From Bifidobacterium sp. N4G05 (GTDB taxonomy: Bacteria; Actinomycetota; Actinomycetes; Actinomycetales; Bifidobacteriaceae), in contig NZ_NJNQ01000003.1 in the NCBI RefSeq assembly GCF_002742445.1, positions 124,001 to 188,000 of the forward strand: a stretch of 64,000 nt of DNA, read 5' to 3'. A program made the translations under genes and the position numbers. A model generated the notes under the pieces. That model had not been told where the DNA came from, did not search any database, and saw only the letters and a list, made by a program, of their open reading frames with translations. Shown one piece after another: positions 1 through 9,278 of the stretch (positions are counted from its first letter, which is position 1; each line of letters begins with the position of its first letter).

Positions 1-1484
1 CCAAGCTCCACCTCGTACATGGTTACGGATGGACCGCGCAGGAAACCGATGACTTTGGCATCGACGTTGAATTGCTGGAAGGTGACCGTAAGCGCGCGAA
101 TCACACGATCGTTCTCCGGCGTGTGCACGGCGTGCGGTGCGCCTTGCTTCAGCATGCCGAGGTCAGGTAGATGGTATGGGCCTTCCGGAATCTCGTCGGA
201 TTCATCGGAAACGCCTTCTTCGCTCAAACCGCCATTCAGATCGTCTACGACCTCGTTGGTCGCCGCATCGACCATGACCTGCGTTCCGTTGGATGTGCCG
301 TTCTCATCGATGACCGCCCACGGATCGTCCGCAGCCACGCCGATTGACTTGATTTCACTGGATGGCACCGCTCCAACCATCGCAGGGACGGTTTCTGGAA
401 TTTTCGGCATGGTGCCACTTGCAATTCCGATCGGATCTGACGAAAGGGAACGCGCCACAGGCATCTGAGTCATGACGACGGTTCCGCCAGAATCCTGAGC
501 GGAATGTTCGCTGGATGAAATGCTGCGCGGCTGCGAAACACTCTGATATGGTTCGTCAAGCATGGTTTCCGCCGTTTCGCCATGTCGTTCGGCGGCATTG
601 CGAAACGCCTCATCGCCGTCATAGTATTCGAGTCCGCCCTGAGCGCCCTGTTTCTTGGTTTTTGATGATATCAACTGCTTTAAGCGAGAAAACAGCATCG
701 GTTTCTTCTCTTCGGCTGCCGCATCGTCGGTCCCATCATGCGCCGGCACTCCCTCGGCAAAGGACAGCGTGGTATCTCCGATGCGCACCTCATTCGGGAA
801 TTGCTCAGTCTCGTCATCGTCCGTCTTATTTGCACCGAAACCAAAACGGGACATCAACGCGCATATTTTGTCGGGAACCTCATCAACCCGCGTACGGGTG
901 ATCAGCAACAGCGAAAACAGAATGACGACCGCGAAAATAACGATGGCAAATGCTTTGGAAAGCCCCCATGCCAACGGGCAACCAAGCACGTAGCCGAGCA
1001 ATCCTCCCGATTTCTGCAGCAGTGCCATATCGAAGCCTTGGATGTCGGATGCAAGCGCCGCGTCAAGTATGGAACAGACAGACCACAAGATCATGGACCA
1101 TCCCGTCGCCATACGCGCATTGTCGCTTTTGCGCTGGGTTTTATGCATAAGGCTGAACACCACTAGCATTAGGAAAACCGGCAAAATGATGCTCATCAGG
1201 CCAAACAATCCGGAGGCCATGGCATGGAGCGCCCGGCCGAACGCACCTTGCACCCGGAACCATTCCGAGGCGCAGAACAGCACCGCGAGAATCACCAGAA
1301 CAAAACATGCGATGTCGCGCCTGTACTTGGTCAAGACGCCCATCACTGGCGATGGTTCGACCGCGTCCATGACCTTGGTCTCGCCGGAACGGGCCTTGCC
1401 AGCGGATCTTTTGCCGCTGGATTTCGTGTTGGAAGATGCTGTTCGTGCCATAACGGTCATGATTTTACCCATGGGATGAACCAT
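1..1484 (-). CDS. ftsK: DNA translocase FtsK, N-terminal part (runs off the left edge)
   Basis: FtsK/SpoIIIE translocases pump chromosome ends through the division septum. The 494 codons visible here hold the membrane anchor and linker. After a basic Ser/Lys-rich head there are about four hydrophobic helices, the first containing IACFVLVILAVLFCASEWF. A long acidic, low-complexity linker (DDDETEQF..., DESDEIPEGPYHLPDLGML) follows. At the window edge the motor-domain opening GPSVTMYEVEL appears, typical of the FtsK alpha domain; the P-loop and gamma domain lie outside. I chose ATG 1484 because GAGGAA sits 10 nt upstream; in-frame ATGs at 1472 and 1460 are alternatives. The gene follows miaA on the same strand, separated by a terminator hairpin. 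Confidence 0.9.
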   Translation of the reverse strand, partial: MVHPMGKIMTVMARTASSNTKSSGKRSAGKARSGETKVMDAVEPSPVMGVLTKYRRDIACFVLVILAVLFCASEWFRVQGAFGRALHAMASGLFGLMSIILPVFLMLVVFSLMHKTQRKSDNARMATGWSMILWSVCSILDAALASDIQGFDMALLQKSGGLLGYVLGCPLAWGLSKAFAIVIFAVVILFSLLLITRTRVDEVPDKICALMSRFGFGANKTDDDETEQFPNEVRIGDTTLSFAEGVPAHDGTDDAAAEEKKPMLFSRLKQLISSKTKKQGAQGGLEYYDGDEAFRNAAERHGETAETMLDEPYQSVSQPRSISSSEHSAQDSGGTVVMTQMPVARSLSSDPIGIASGTMPKIPETVPAMVGAVPSSEIKSIGVAADDPWAVIDENGTSNGTQVMVDAATNEVVDDLNGGLSEEGVSDESDEIPEGPYHLPDLGMLKQGAPHAVHTPENDRVIRALTVTFQQFNVDAKVIGFLRGPSVTMYEVEL

Positions 1485-1550
1485 GACATGTCATTTCCTC
1501 GAATCGCACACATTTTCTAACTTAAGGCAGAGGGGAGGCATGATACTGCG

Positions 1551-1589
1551 AATGAAACCCCGTTGCCGATATGGCAGCGGGGTTTCATT
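1551..1589 (-). terminator. Intrinsic terminator between miaA and ftsK
   Basis: Inverted repeat: AATGAAACCCCG pairs with CGGGGTTTCATT around a shorter inner TGCC/GGCA stem. It lies immediately after the miaA stop and before ftsK. A-rich/T-rich ends on both sides make it possibly bidirectional. Confidence 0.75.
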
Positions 1590-2633
1590 TCAGGCGAGGT
1601 CTCCGAGATGATGCTGGGTGTAGGCGTCCGCCTGCACGTCTATGGCGTCGTAGGCGCCTGCATCGGCATGCTCGATGATGGCCATCGCATTGTCTAGCAG
1701 CGCCGGATTGAGCGCTTGGAGCCAGTGGATGCGCGGGTCACGGCCGAACCATCCCATCTGTTTGCGTGCCAGACGCTTCGTTTTCTGTGCGATGTCCATG
1801 AACGTGTCGTTCAGGTCACGCAACCCGTCCAAATAGTCGACGACCTGCTGGTAACCGAGCGCTTTGGCTGCGGTGATGCCCAGTTTGGGGCGTATGCGCT
1901 CCACTTCTTCGATGAATCCGCCTTCGAGCATCTGCTTGGTGCGAATGTCGATGCGACGGTCCAGTTCCTCCCGAGGCAGATCGAGACCGATTTGCACGGT
2001 AGGAATGACGTACCGATAGTGCGGAAGGCTTGCCGAATAGGGACGTCCCGTCACTTCGATGACTTCCAGCGCGCGGATGGTTCGTCTCGGATTGTGCGGG
2101 TCCATGCGCGCCGCCGCTTCGGGATCCTTGGCCTTCAGCTCGTCGAACAGCGCGCCCGCACCTTCGGCTTTCTCCCGTTCCTCAAGCGCCTTGCGTACTT
2201 GCGGGTCGGTGCCGGGGAAGGAGATGTCGTCGATAGCCGCCCGTGCGTACAGGCCGGAACCTCCAACAAGGATCGGACGCACTCCCCTGGCCTGTAGTTC
2301 GGCTATTTTCTCGCGGGCGAGCTCTTGGAACCGCGCCACGGACATGGCATCGTCCGGCTCGATGATATCGATGAGATGATGCCTGACCTGCGCCTGCTCC
2401 TCAGGGCTCGCTTTGGCCGTACCGATATCCATGCCCCGATACATCTGGTATGCGTCGGCGTTGATGATTTCCGCCTGTTCGCCTTTGCGCGCCAACGCTT
2501 TGGCGACGGCAATGCCCAACCCGGTTTTGCCGGATGCGGTTGGACCGACAATGGATACGACCTTACGCTGCAAGGCAGGATCGGCATCCCCTGTTTTGCC
2601 TGTTGTTTCAGAAGTCTCAGTGTCGAACGGCAT
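1590..2633 (-). CDS. miaA: tRNA dimethylallyltransferase MiaA
   Basis: MiaA transfers a dimethylallyl group from DMAPP to N6 of A37 in tRNAs reading UNN codons, making i6A. The 347-residue protein has the P-loop GPTASGKT at residues 30-37 and the family segment [16 protein letters not shown] about 25 residues later. It also has the tRNA/substrate-binding region with [14 protein letters not shown]. Length is slightly above the usual 300-320 because of a short N-terminal extension and an Asp/Ala-rich tail. The start overlaps the end of miaB by 17 nt, so the two are translationally coupled. MiaB acts directly on MiaA's product, which explains the pairing. Confidence 0.96.
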   Translation of the reverse strand: MPFDTETSETTGKTGDADPALQRKVVSIVGPTASGKTGLGIAVAKALARKGEQAEIINADAYQMYRGMDIGTAKASPEEQAQVRHHLIDIIEPDDAMSVARFQELAREKIAELQARGVRPILVGGSGLYARAAIDDISFPGTDPQVRKALEEREKAEGAGALFDELKAKDPEAAARMDPHNPRRTIRALEVIEVTGRPYSASLPHYRYVIPTVQIGLDLPREELDRRIDIRTKQMLEGGFIEEVERIRPKLGITAAKALGYQQVVDYLDGLRDLNDTFMDIAQKTKRLARKQMGWFGRDPRIHWLQALNPALLDNAMAIIEHADAGAYDAIDVQADAYTQHHLGDLA

Positions 2634-4071
2634 AGGTCTGCCCCGCCTTCAAATCGGGATCGGCGATGAGATTGTGGCGCCCCGCATGGGTGATGGTGAC
2701 GGTCACGAAATCGCCTACCTGCGGCATTGGCTCGCCTTCGGGCACACCGACATGCACGAGCACGCCGGTTTTCTCTCGCCCGGTGACGCGATGGGTTGCG
2801 GCATCCTTCTTGCCGGATGCGCCGGTGACCATCACTTCGACGTCACGGCCTTCGAAGGTTTTGAGATTTTCTTCGGTGATTCGTTCCTGCAATGCCACGA
2901 GTCGTTCGAACCGGTCTTGTGCCACGTCGTGCGGCACCTGCTCCATTTCGGCGGCCGGAGTGCCTGGGCGCGGCGAATAGATGAAGGTGAATGCGGACGC
3001 GAATCTCGCCTCTTCCACCACGCGCAAGGTTTCCTGGAAGTCCTCTTCGGTTTCACCCGGGAAACCGACGATGATGTCGGTGGAAATCTGCGCATCCGGC
3101 ATTGCCTCACGAATTTTTCGCAGAATGTCAAGGAACTTCGCGGAACGATACGACCGGCGCATGGCGCGCAGGATTCGGTCGGATCCGGACTGCAGCGGGA
3201 AGTGCAGCTGGTGCATGACATTGGGCGTTTCGGCCATGGCTGCGATTACGTCGTCGGTAAAGGCGGCGGGATGCGGCGAAGTGAATCGCACGCGCTCCAA
3301 TCCTTCGATCTCACCGCATGCGCGTAATAGCTTGGAGAAGGCGAAACGGTCTCCGATGCCGTAACCGAACGAGTTCACGTTCTGGCCGAGCAGCGTGACT
3401 TCCTTGGCTCCTTCATCCACGCACTGGCGAATTTCGGCAAGAATGTCTCCCGGGCGACGATCATGTTCCTTGCCTCGGGTGGTAGGCACAATGCAGAATG
3501 TGCAGGTGTTGTTGCATCCGACGGAGATGGCCACCCAGCTTGACACCTTCGACGCACGGTCGGTGGGAAGCTGGCTTGGGAAGTAGTTGAGCTCCTCTTT
3601 GACCTTGACCTGGGCATGGCCTTCGATACGTGCCTGATCGAGCAGCTGCGGCAGTGAGCCGATGTTCTTCGTACCGAACACGGCATCGACCCACGGCGCC
3701 TTTTTGGCGATTTTCTCACGGTCGAGCTGTGCCATGCAGCCGCCGACGGCGATCTGCAGGTTCGGGCGCTGGCGCTTCATTTCGGCCCACAGGCCGATGG
3801 TACCGTACATGCGCTCCGCCGCGTTTTCTCGCACCGCGCACGTGTTCATGACGATGAGATCCACGTCATGGTCGAGGTATTGCCCCTCGGTGGCGGGCAC
3901 GTAGCCGTCCGCTTCAAGCACGCCTGAGATACGTTCGGAATCGTGCACGTTCATCTGGCATCCGAGGGTGTGCACATAGAACACGCCTTTGCCTCTCGTG
4001 GCGGTGTCTTCTGCGGTAGGTTCCGCGAGTTTCGAGGCGCGCTCCGCCTCGGTCATCATGTCTTCGTTCAT
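2617..4071 (-). CDS. miaB: tRNA-2-methylthio-N6-dimethylallyladenosine synthase MiaB
   Basis: MiaB is a radical-SAM methylthiotransferase that turns i6A37 into ms2i6A37. With start ATG 4071 it is 484 residues. The N-terminal MTTase domain carries the auxiliary-cluster cysteines C38 (HTLGCQMN), C78 (MNTCAV) and C112 (GGCMAQ). The radical-SAM motif CNNTCTFC gives C186, C190 and C193, and the C-terminus is a TRAM domain. The open frame continues upstream to about 4419, but that part lies antisense to the alarmone synthetase gene and does not look like MiaB. ATG 4071 lies 8 nt after a TAGCAT -10 element, so the message may be leaderless. Confidence 0.95.
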   Translation of the reverse strand: MNEDMMTEAERASKLAEPTAEDTATRGKGVFYVHTLGCQMNVHDSERISGVLEADGYVPATEGQYLDHDVDLIVMNTCAVRENAAERMYGTIGLWAEMKRQRPNLQIAVGGCMAQLDREKIAKKAPWVDAVFGTKNIGSLPQLLDQARIEGHAQVKVKEELNYFPSQLPTDRASKVSSWVAISVGCNNTCTFCIVPTTRGKEHDRRPGDILAEIRQCVDEGAKEVTLLGQNVNSFGYGIGDRFAFSKLLRACGEIEGLERVRFTSPHPAAFTDDVIAAMAETPNVMHQLHFPLQSGSDRILRAMRRSYRSAKFLDILRKIREAMPDAQISTDIIVGFPGETEEDFQETLRVVEEARFASAFTFIYSPRPGTPAAEMEQVPHDVAQDRFERLVALQERITEENLKTFEGRDVEVMVTGASGKKDAATHRVTGREKTGVLVHVGVPEGEPMPQVGDFVTVTITHAGRHNLIADPDLKAGQTYAVRH

Positions 4072-4079
4072 AGTGTTCC

Positions 4080-4085
4080 ATGCTA
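4080..4085 (-). promoter_or_regulatory. Candidate -10 element of a leaderless miaB promoter
   Basis: The hexamer TAGCAT (minus strand) ends 8 nt before ATG 4071, with no Shine-Dalgarno sequence between. No convincing -35 box is visible. This fits the TANNNT-then-start arrangement of actinobacterial leaderless genes. Confidence 0.5.
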
Positions 4086-4189
4086 TCGGCAGGGATTCCC
4101 AGCACGCGCCGTACTGTGCTTGGCATGTTGAAGGATTGAAGGAATAACGTTTTTTCAGCGCTTTTCCAGTTTTCCACGCCCCTTTTGGG

Positions 4190-4195
4190 TACACT
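4190..4195 (+). promoter_or_regulatory. Candidate -10 element of a leaderless alarmone synthetase promoter
   Basis: TACACT ends 8 nt before the GTG at 4204. The intervening 8 nt contain no ribosome-binding site, and an ATG at 4196 leads straight to a stop. The same hexamer and spacing recur before thiN at 55960. Confidence 0.55.
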
Positions 4196-4203
4196 ATGGA
4201 ACC

Positions 4204-4932
4204 GTGATACTTGATAGACAGAGCCGCATCAATACCAGTGAACTGCAAGCGCGATTGAAATCGATAAATTTCGACGATGGTTCGTTGCCATCCAATCAGA
4301 TCACCGAGTTCATCGATCAGATGCAGGTGTACGAGGGTGCGATGTATGAGATTAGCACCAAGTTGGAGATTCTTGATTCCGAATTCCAGGTACGTTTCTC
4401 CCACAATCCCATCCATCACATGGAACGCAGGCTGAAGTCCATCAATTCCATTCTCGGCAAGCTGGAACGTAAGGAGCTGCCGCTGACGGTGGAGTCGATC
4501 AAAGACAATCTGTTTGATGTGGCCGGCATTCGCGTGATCTGCAATTATCGCGATGACGTGTATTCAGTATCGAATTATCTGTCTGCCCAGAACGATATTC
4601 AGGTGTTGCGCGTGAAGGATTACATCAAGAATCCGAAGCAGAATGGTTACCGTTCGCTGCATGTGATTTACGCAGTGCCTGTTTTTCTGTCTTCCGGACC
4701 GCATTACACGCCTGTGGAGGTGCAGTTCCGCACTATCGCCATGGATTATTGGGCGAGTTTGGAGCACGCTCTGCGCTATAAGACGGATCTGCCCGACACG
4801 AAGCTGTCGGAGCATTCGCAAACGCTGCTTGATTGTGCGAGGAGTCTGCAGAATATCGAAACGCAGATGCAGAACATCCACCGCGACATTAATGGCGCGC
4901 CTCAGGCTGGCGAGGCCCCTAAGGCCGATTGA
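4204..4932 (+). CDS. Small alarmone synthetase (RelA/SpoT domain, RelQ/YjbM-like)
   Basis: This 242-residue protein has only the (p)ppGpp synthetase domain and lacks the HD hydrolase, TGS and ACT domains of long RelA/Rel. It should transfer pyrophosphate from ATP to GDP/GTP as part of stringent control. Family signatures are [29 protein letters not shown] (nucleotide binding) and [24 protein letters not shown] (catalytic strand and ring-stacking region). The C-terminal helix is typical of tetramer-forming small synthetases. The start codon is GTG, next to a TACACT -10 element. The 3' end overlaps the convergent EamA gene by 14 nt. Confidence 0.9.
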   Translation: MILDRQSRINTSELQARLKSINFDDGSLPSNQITEFIDQMQVYEGAMYEISTKLEILDSEFQVRFSHNPIHHMERRLKSINSILGKLERKELPLTVESIKDNLFDVAGIRVICNYRDDVYSVSNYLSAQNDIQVLRVKDYIKNPKQNGYRSLHVIYAVPVFLSSGPHYTPVEVQFRTIAMDYWASLEHALRYKTDLPDTKLSEHSQTLLDCARSLQNIETQMQNIHRDINGAPQAGEAPKAD

Positions 4933-5914
4933 CGTCCGCCTGCCTGCATTTGACCGCGTGCAGAAGCTGGTCGATGGGCAGCTGGGCAAGTATGGTGCCC
5001 GCGAAGATGAGCGCACAGCCGATATAGGCTCGGGTGGTCATGATCTCGCCAAGCAGGAGTGCGCCGCCGACCGCAGAGAAGAACGATTCGAGCGACATGA
5101 TCACGGACGCTCTGGTCGGGGTCACAAGTTGTTGCCCTACGACCTGAAGCGTATAGGCTACGCCAGCGGAGCAGACGCCCGCGTAGACGATGGCGATCCA
5201 ACTTTGCGCGGCACCGGCCCAGTCGATGGATCCTTCGATGATAGAGCCGATCCAACTGAGGATCGCGGTGGTGGTGATCTGCCCGAATGAAAGCAGGATG
5301 GGGTCCATGTCTCGCCCGAAGGTGTCTATGACGAGGATGTGCCCAGCGAAGAGAACCGCGGTGAACAGCAGCACCATGTCCGCCAGGGTGATGGATCCGA
5401 ATCCGTCGGTGACGCACAGCAGGTAAAAGCCGATAACGGAGATGGCGACGCTGATGACGACGCTGAGGTGCACTCGTCGACGCAGTATGACGAAGGCAAG
5501 CAGCGGAGTCATGACGATGTATAGCGCGGTGATGAAGCCAGATCGTCCCGCCGATCCGGAGTAAAGGATGCCGTATTGTTGGACGGTGCTTGCGGTGAAA
5601 AGCACGATTCCGCAGATGATGCTGACCACGATGGGATTGCCGGCCCATTTCGGCATGGCGACGATTGCGCCGTTGCCGAGGGTGATGGACGGTTTTCCCT
5701 GGGTTTCACGGCGTTTACGCTCTTGTTCCGCTATGGTGCTGCGGCGAACCCAAAGCAACGGTATCAGCGAGATGGATCCGAGGGTGAATCGGGTGGCTCC
5801 GAAGAACAGCGGTGTTGTGGAGTCCATGCCTTGCACTTGCGACACGAATGCGAATCCCCAAATGAGGGCCGCCAGTACGAGGCATGCCATGCCGCCAATC
5901 TCTTTTCTCTGCAT
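4919..5914 (-). CDS. EamA/DMT-family transporter
   Basis: A 331-residue polytopic membrane protein with about ten hydrophobic helices in two EamA repeats. The first repeat begins GMACLVLAALIWGFAFVSQ and the second contains DMVLLFTAVLFAGHILVIDTFG. LESFFSAVGGALLLGE near the C-terminus is the typical second-repeat helix. Such proteins export metabolites or drugs; substrate cannot be read from sequence. I prefer ATG 5914, preceded by GGTGG, over the in-frame GTG at 5920. The 3' end overlaps the convergent alarmone synthetase gene by 14 nt. Confidence 0.88.
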   Translation of the reverse strand: MQRKEIGGMACLVLAALIWGFAFVSQVQGMDSTTPLFFGATRFTLGSISLIPLLWVRRSTIAEQERKRRETQGKPSITLGNGAIVAMPKWAGNPIVVSIICGIVLFTASTVQQYGILYSGSAGRSGFITALYIVMTPLLAFVILRRRVHLSVVISVAISVIGFYLLCVTDGFGSITLADMVLLFTAVLFAGHILVIDTFGRDMDPILLSFGQITTTAILSWIGSIIEGSIDWAGAAQSWIAIVYAGVCSAGVAYTLQVVGQQLVTPTRASVIMSLESFFSAVGGALLLGEIMTTRAYIGCALIFAGTILAQLPIDQLLHAVKCRQADVNRP

Positions 5915-5946
5915 GAGCACCCACCGTAAAGCATGTCTTTGACCAA

Positions 5947-5985
5947 CGGATAAAGCCTGGCCACATTCTGGTCAGGCTTTATCCG
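5947..5985 (-). terminator. Intrinsic terminator after the BI-1 gene
   Basis: Perfect 13-bp arms CGGATAAAGCCTG / CAGGCTTTATCCG about 50 nt after the BI-1 stop codon and just upstream of the EamA start. It separates the two transcripts. Confidence 0.8.
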
Positions 5986-6032
5986 TTACGTTGACCGAGG
6001 AGCAATTCCGAGGACGCTCCGTCATTTGGATT

Positions 6033-6866
6033 TCAGTCGCGATTGCCAAGGAGTTGGAGAATATACATGAACATGTTCACGAAATCCAAATACAGATTCA
6101 GCGCGCAAAGGATGGAAACCTTCTTGACCATTTCGGGGCCTTGGGCGGAATACTGTTCAAGCATCGCGCGGGTGGCTTGGGCGTCGTAGACGGTCATACC
6201 AGCGAAAAGCAGAAGGCCGATGGCAGAGACGATCATGAGGGTGGTGTTGCCGGGGGCGAAGATCATGAGAATCACTTCGGCGATGATGAGCACGATGAGA
6301 CCGACGAAAAGGATGGGGCCGGCCTTGAGCATGTTGATCTTGGTGGTGCGTCCGAACATGGTGAGCGCGAAGAAGAAGCCGGCGCACAATGCGAGGGAAA
6401 TGCCGATGGTGCCAAGATCGTAGGCCATGAAGATGGTGCTGAGGGTGAAGCCCATGAGCGCCGCATACACGTAGAACATGACGTATGCGGTGGAGACCTT
6501 CATTGTATGGATGCGCGCGCCAAGGTAGATGGCAAGCACGATTTCAATGATGGCGGGAGCGAAGATGCCGATGATGCCCGTGGTTTGGATGAGTGCCAGG
6601 TATGCGCCGCTCATTTGGGTGATGATGGCGACCACGGCGGTGACGATCAAACCGAGGGTCATGTGCGTGTATGCGCTGTTGACGGAACTGCGTTCGGCCT
6701 GCTCGTAGGAATAGGTGGCCTGCACGTTGACCGCGGCGGTACCGTTGGGCGCGTAGGCGTATTGCGGCTGCGCATTGTACTGGTTGTACTGTTGGTTGTA
6801 CTGGTATTGATTGTTGAAGCCGTTATTCTGGGCGTTGTTACCCTGGGGCTGCTGACCGAATGCCAT
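6033..6866 (-). CDS. Bax inhibitor-1/YccA-family membrane protein with Q/N/Y-rich N-terminus
   Basis: Residues from about 65 onward form the seven-helix BI-1 (TMBIM) fold: SVNSAYTHMTLGLIVTAVVAIITQ opens the first helix, and AGMTVYDAQATRAMLEQY is the conserved C-terminal loop with the functional Asp. Family members are proton/calcium leak channels or FtsH-linked membrane factors. The first 40 residues are unusual: by hand count 26 of 40 are Gln (11), Asn (9) or Tyr (6), a low-complexity, prion-like composition. The start ATG 6866 is supported by AGGAG 6 nt upstream. It appears monocistronic. Confidence 0.9.
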   Translation of the reverse strand: MAFGQQPQGNNAQNNGFNNQYQYNQQYNQYNAQPQYAYAPNGTAAVNVQATYSYEQAERSSVNSAYTHMTLGLIVTAVVAIITQMSGAYLALIQTTGIIGIFAPAIIEIVLAIYLGARIHTMKVSTAYVMFYVYAALMGFTLSTIFMAYDLGTIGISLALCAGFFFALTMFGRTTKINMLKAGPILFVGLIVLIIAEVILMIFAPGNTTLMIVSAIGLLLFAGMTVYDAQATRAMLEQYSAQGPEMVKKVSILCALNLYLDFVNMFMYILQLLGNRD

Positions 6867-7139
6867 AATCGCTCCTTTTTGCTCGATTGCGCATCACGAT
6901 ACGGCATTTTCCTGACGATTTCATGAATATTGGCTTAATCTCGTATTTTCTTCAAAGCCCGCATAGGTTTCGCGTTCGACACGGGGAGTGTGCCGGACGC
7001 GAAAGACTGGGACATGCCATGTCAGATGGCGAACTTGTGCGTCACTTTGGCGGTGTCGAGTTCCTGACCGTTTTGGAAAACTTTCGGACCTTCCCCCGTC
7101 GACGTACCGGTACGCACCAGAATCTGGTGCACCATACCG
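6867..7139. other. Intergenic stretch upstream of the broken histidine kinase
   Basis: No intact gene is seen. On the minus strand a short frame open from about 7215 ends in TGA at about 7031 and contains MVHQILVRTGTSTGEG. It reads like a protein tail, but I cannot assign it. The promoter of the BI-1 gene must also lie here. Confidence 0.4.
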
Positions 7140-7625
7140 ATGATGGCGTGCGCTAGTTTCGCCTGTCTGGCGCAGGCATCTTTCGCGTCCCAACAGTATG
7201 CGCAGGATAGCGCACCTTATTTATGGATGATCCTATGCGCGCTCGTTGCGATTTCTTCGGGCTTGATCCTTCTGTCCCGCAATAGCCACCCGCAGGCAGT
7301 GTTCTGGACCGCATGCCTACTGGTGGTGGTGCTCCCCTTCGATTCGCTGATCGTGCTTATGGCATTGACTCCGCTGCTCGCCAGGCGTCAGGATGTCAAG
7401 ATGACGCTTCGTTCCGTATTGACCGCAGCGGCGGCGACCATCTGGTCCCAGGTGCGCGATGCGTTGCAGTCTGCCGAATTGACCCGCGATTCGCTGTTGC
7501 GGTTGATTGGTGACGTTCGCGCCGCGGGCATGCGGATCGACACGTGGATCGATATTCAGCAGTTGGGCCAGTTAGATGATTCCATCAGCATGATCGCGTA
7601 TCGTGTGGTGCAGGAGGGGCTCACC
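7140..7625 (+). pseudogene. NarL-type sensor histidine kinase, 5' part (interrupted and internally deleted)
   Basis: The first 100 codons encode two hydrophobic helices (SAPYLWMILCALVAISSGLILLS and VFWTACLLVVVLPFDSLIVLMALTPLLA), then a short cytoplasmic part. The reading frame passes directly from WSQVRDALQ to SAELTRDSLLRLIGDVRAAG. It therefore lacks the HisKA_3 dimerisation domain with the phospho-histidine, which points to an in-frame deletion. It stops at YRVVQEGLT, the start of the HATPase N-box, where foreign DNA begins. The continuation NARRHALGTP is found at 9757 in the same frame. The true start may lie further upstream. Confidence 0.8.
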
Positions 7626-7655
7626 ATGAAGCGTTTTGTCAAGTGCTTTTTTGAG

Positions 7656-9186
7656 TTATTGACGCAAATTATCGTGAAAGTGCGAAAGTGCAAAGTGCAA
7701 AGGGTCTGCGTTTTGCACTTTCAGCTTGCGGGTTCGGGGGGCTACTCCTTCTTGATGAAGTTGTACCATTGAACCGCCCACGCGCCTTGCGCCTAAAACC
7801 GCGCTCATGTTGCGCTTGGCGTTCTGCACCGTTCTCTCGGATATTCCGGCTTCGGCTGCGGCTTTTACAATGTCCTCGCTGGCAAGCTCTTTCCCGTCTG
7901 CAAGCAGGTCAAGTATCAGCCTTTCAGCCTGTTCGGTTTTGGTGGCGCTGTTGCCGCCCGCGCCGGACAGCAGCTCGTCGGCGGTGATGTCATATTCGCC
8001 TACCCACGAAAAGACCGTTTCGGGGTCAAGACAGAACGCCATCGGCTTGCCCTCCGGCGCAAGAGAAGATTTGTCATGCACGATTACCCGGATATTCGGC
8101 TCACGCTTCACGCACCCGATCAGCAAGACGCTCCTTGCTGCGGCGCGAAAGTCGATAGAACCTAATCCCCGGTATGCGCTCTGCCCTCCGGCTGATTTGT
8201 TTAAGTGTCCAATAAGCACAACGGCGCACCCGGTACACTCCGCAACATCGGCAAGGCGGCGGAACATGGGGCGCACTTCGTTTGCCCGGTTCATGTCGGT
8301 TTTTTCGCCCATGTACGCTTGTATGGGGTCAAGGATAATCAGACGCGCCCCGTTCTGTATGATTGCTTTCTCTATGCGCTCGTCGGACAGGGTAAGCTCC
8401 CGTTTTGCTTCATCAATCACAAGCACCCGGTCAAGGTCTGCGGCAGCTTCTATCAAGCGGGGCTTGACGGTATCGCCCAAACCGTCCTCGGCGGTCTGAT
8501 AAATCACTTGAAACGGCTGCATGGGCTTCATGCCCGGAAGCGTCCCGCCAGTGGTGCAGGCAGCGGCAAGGCGCAGCGCAAATGTGGTCTTTCCCTCGCC
8601 GGGGTTGCCCTGTACTATGGTTATTTTCCCAAAGGGGATATACGGTTTCCATAGCCATTCGACGGTCTGTGTGTCAACCTCGCTCATGCGGATAATCTCA
8701 ACGATTTCCTCCTGCGGTGGCTCTTTCAAGCCGTAGACTGCTTCCCGCAAAAACTTTCCGTCTGTGATTTCCGCCCGGTGCTGCAACACCTCGTTCCAAT
8801 CCTTGAAAAGAGGGATAAGCCGGTGAACGGCGCAGCCCTCCGGCATGAGCTTCACGAGGCGGCTGCAAGCGTCGTTTCCGGCTTCGTCGCTGTCAAGGCA
8901 GAGATAAACGGTCTTGATGGCCGGCGGTTGGGCTGCGCCTTTTCTCCTGCCAGCAGTTCAACGGCTTCGGTGAAGCTCTTGCCGAAAACTCCATGACAAA
9001 ATCAACGGGGCCGCCGCCTTTGCTTTGGCTGTGGCGATACCATTTGTTTCCCCGGACGGTCAGGCTGTCGTGCCGCGTCCAGCGGTATTCCTGTCCGGCG
9101 CGGGTAAGCTGCTCGCCCTGTGATTGCAGGAACAAAACAAGGTCAGCTTAGTTCGCCCGGTCTATCTGTTCTTGGGTGTAATACAT
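7656..9186 (-). pseudogene. Toprim/AAA primase-helicase of integrative-element type, broken
   Basis: The original protein would start at ATG 9186 (MYYTQEQIDRAN). Codon 13 is TAA at 9150-9148, after which the same frame continues with the zinc-finger/primase-like region WTRHDSLTVRGNKWYRHSQS. Two single-base losses then follow. One lies near 8990, where FVMEFSARASP stands for expected ...EFFGKSF. The other lies near 8940, before the toprim strand TVYLCLDSDEAGNDACSRLV. The remaining 3' frame, 7656-8855, is intact: AAA ATPase with Walker A GNPGEGKTT, Walker B ARLIILDPIQAY and a C-terminal winged-helix-like part. A shortened ATPase could still be translated from ATG 8855. Confidence 0.8.
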
Positions 9187-9278
9187 AAGTTTTGATACCT
9201 CGCTTTCTATGGTTGAATTGTTCATAGTTTTGATGTAGAACGAAACCGAAAAATCGGAAGTTAGTGAGGTGTCGGATT

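Noticed and set aside
4072..4419. Upstream extension of miaB by about 115 codons
   Set aside because: It is antisense to the alarmone synthetase and does not resemble MiaB; a -10 element lies 8 nt before the internal ATG.
7626..7772. Continuation of the kinase frame into the insert (MKRFVKCFFELL...)
   Set aside because: It is read-through into foreign DNA antisense to the primase-helicase end; the true continuation is at 9757.
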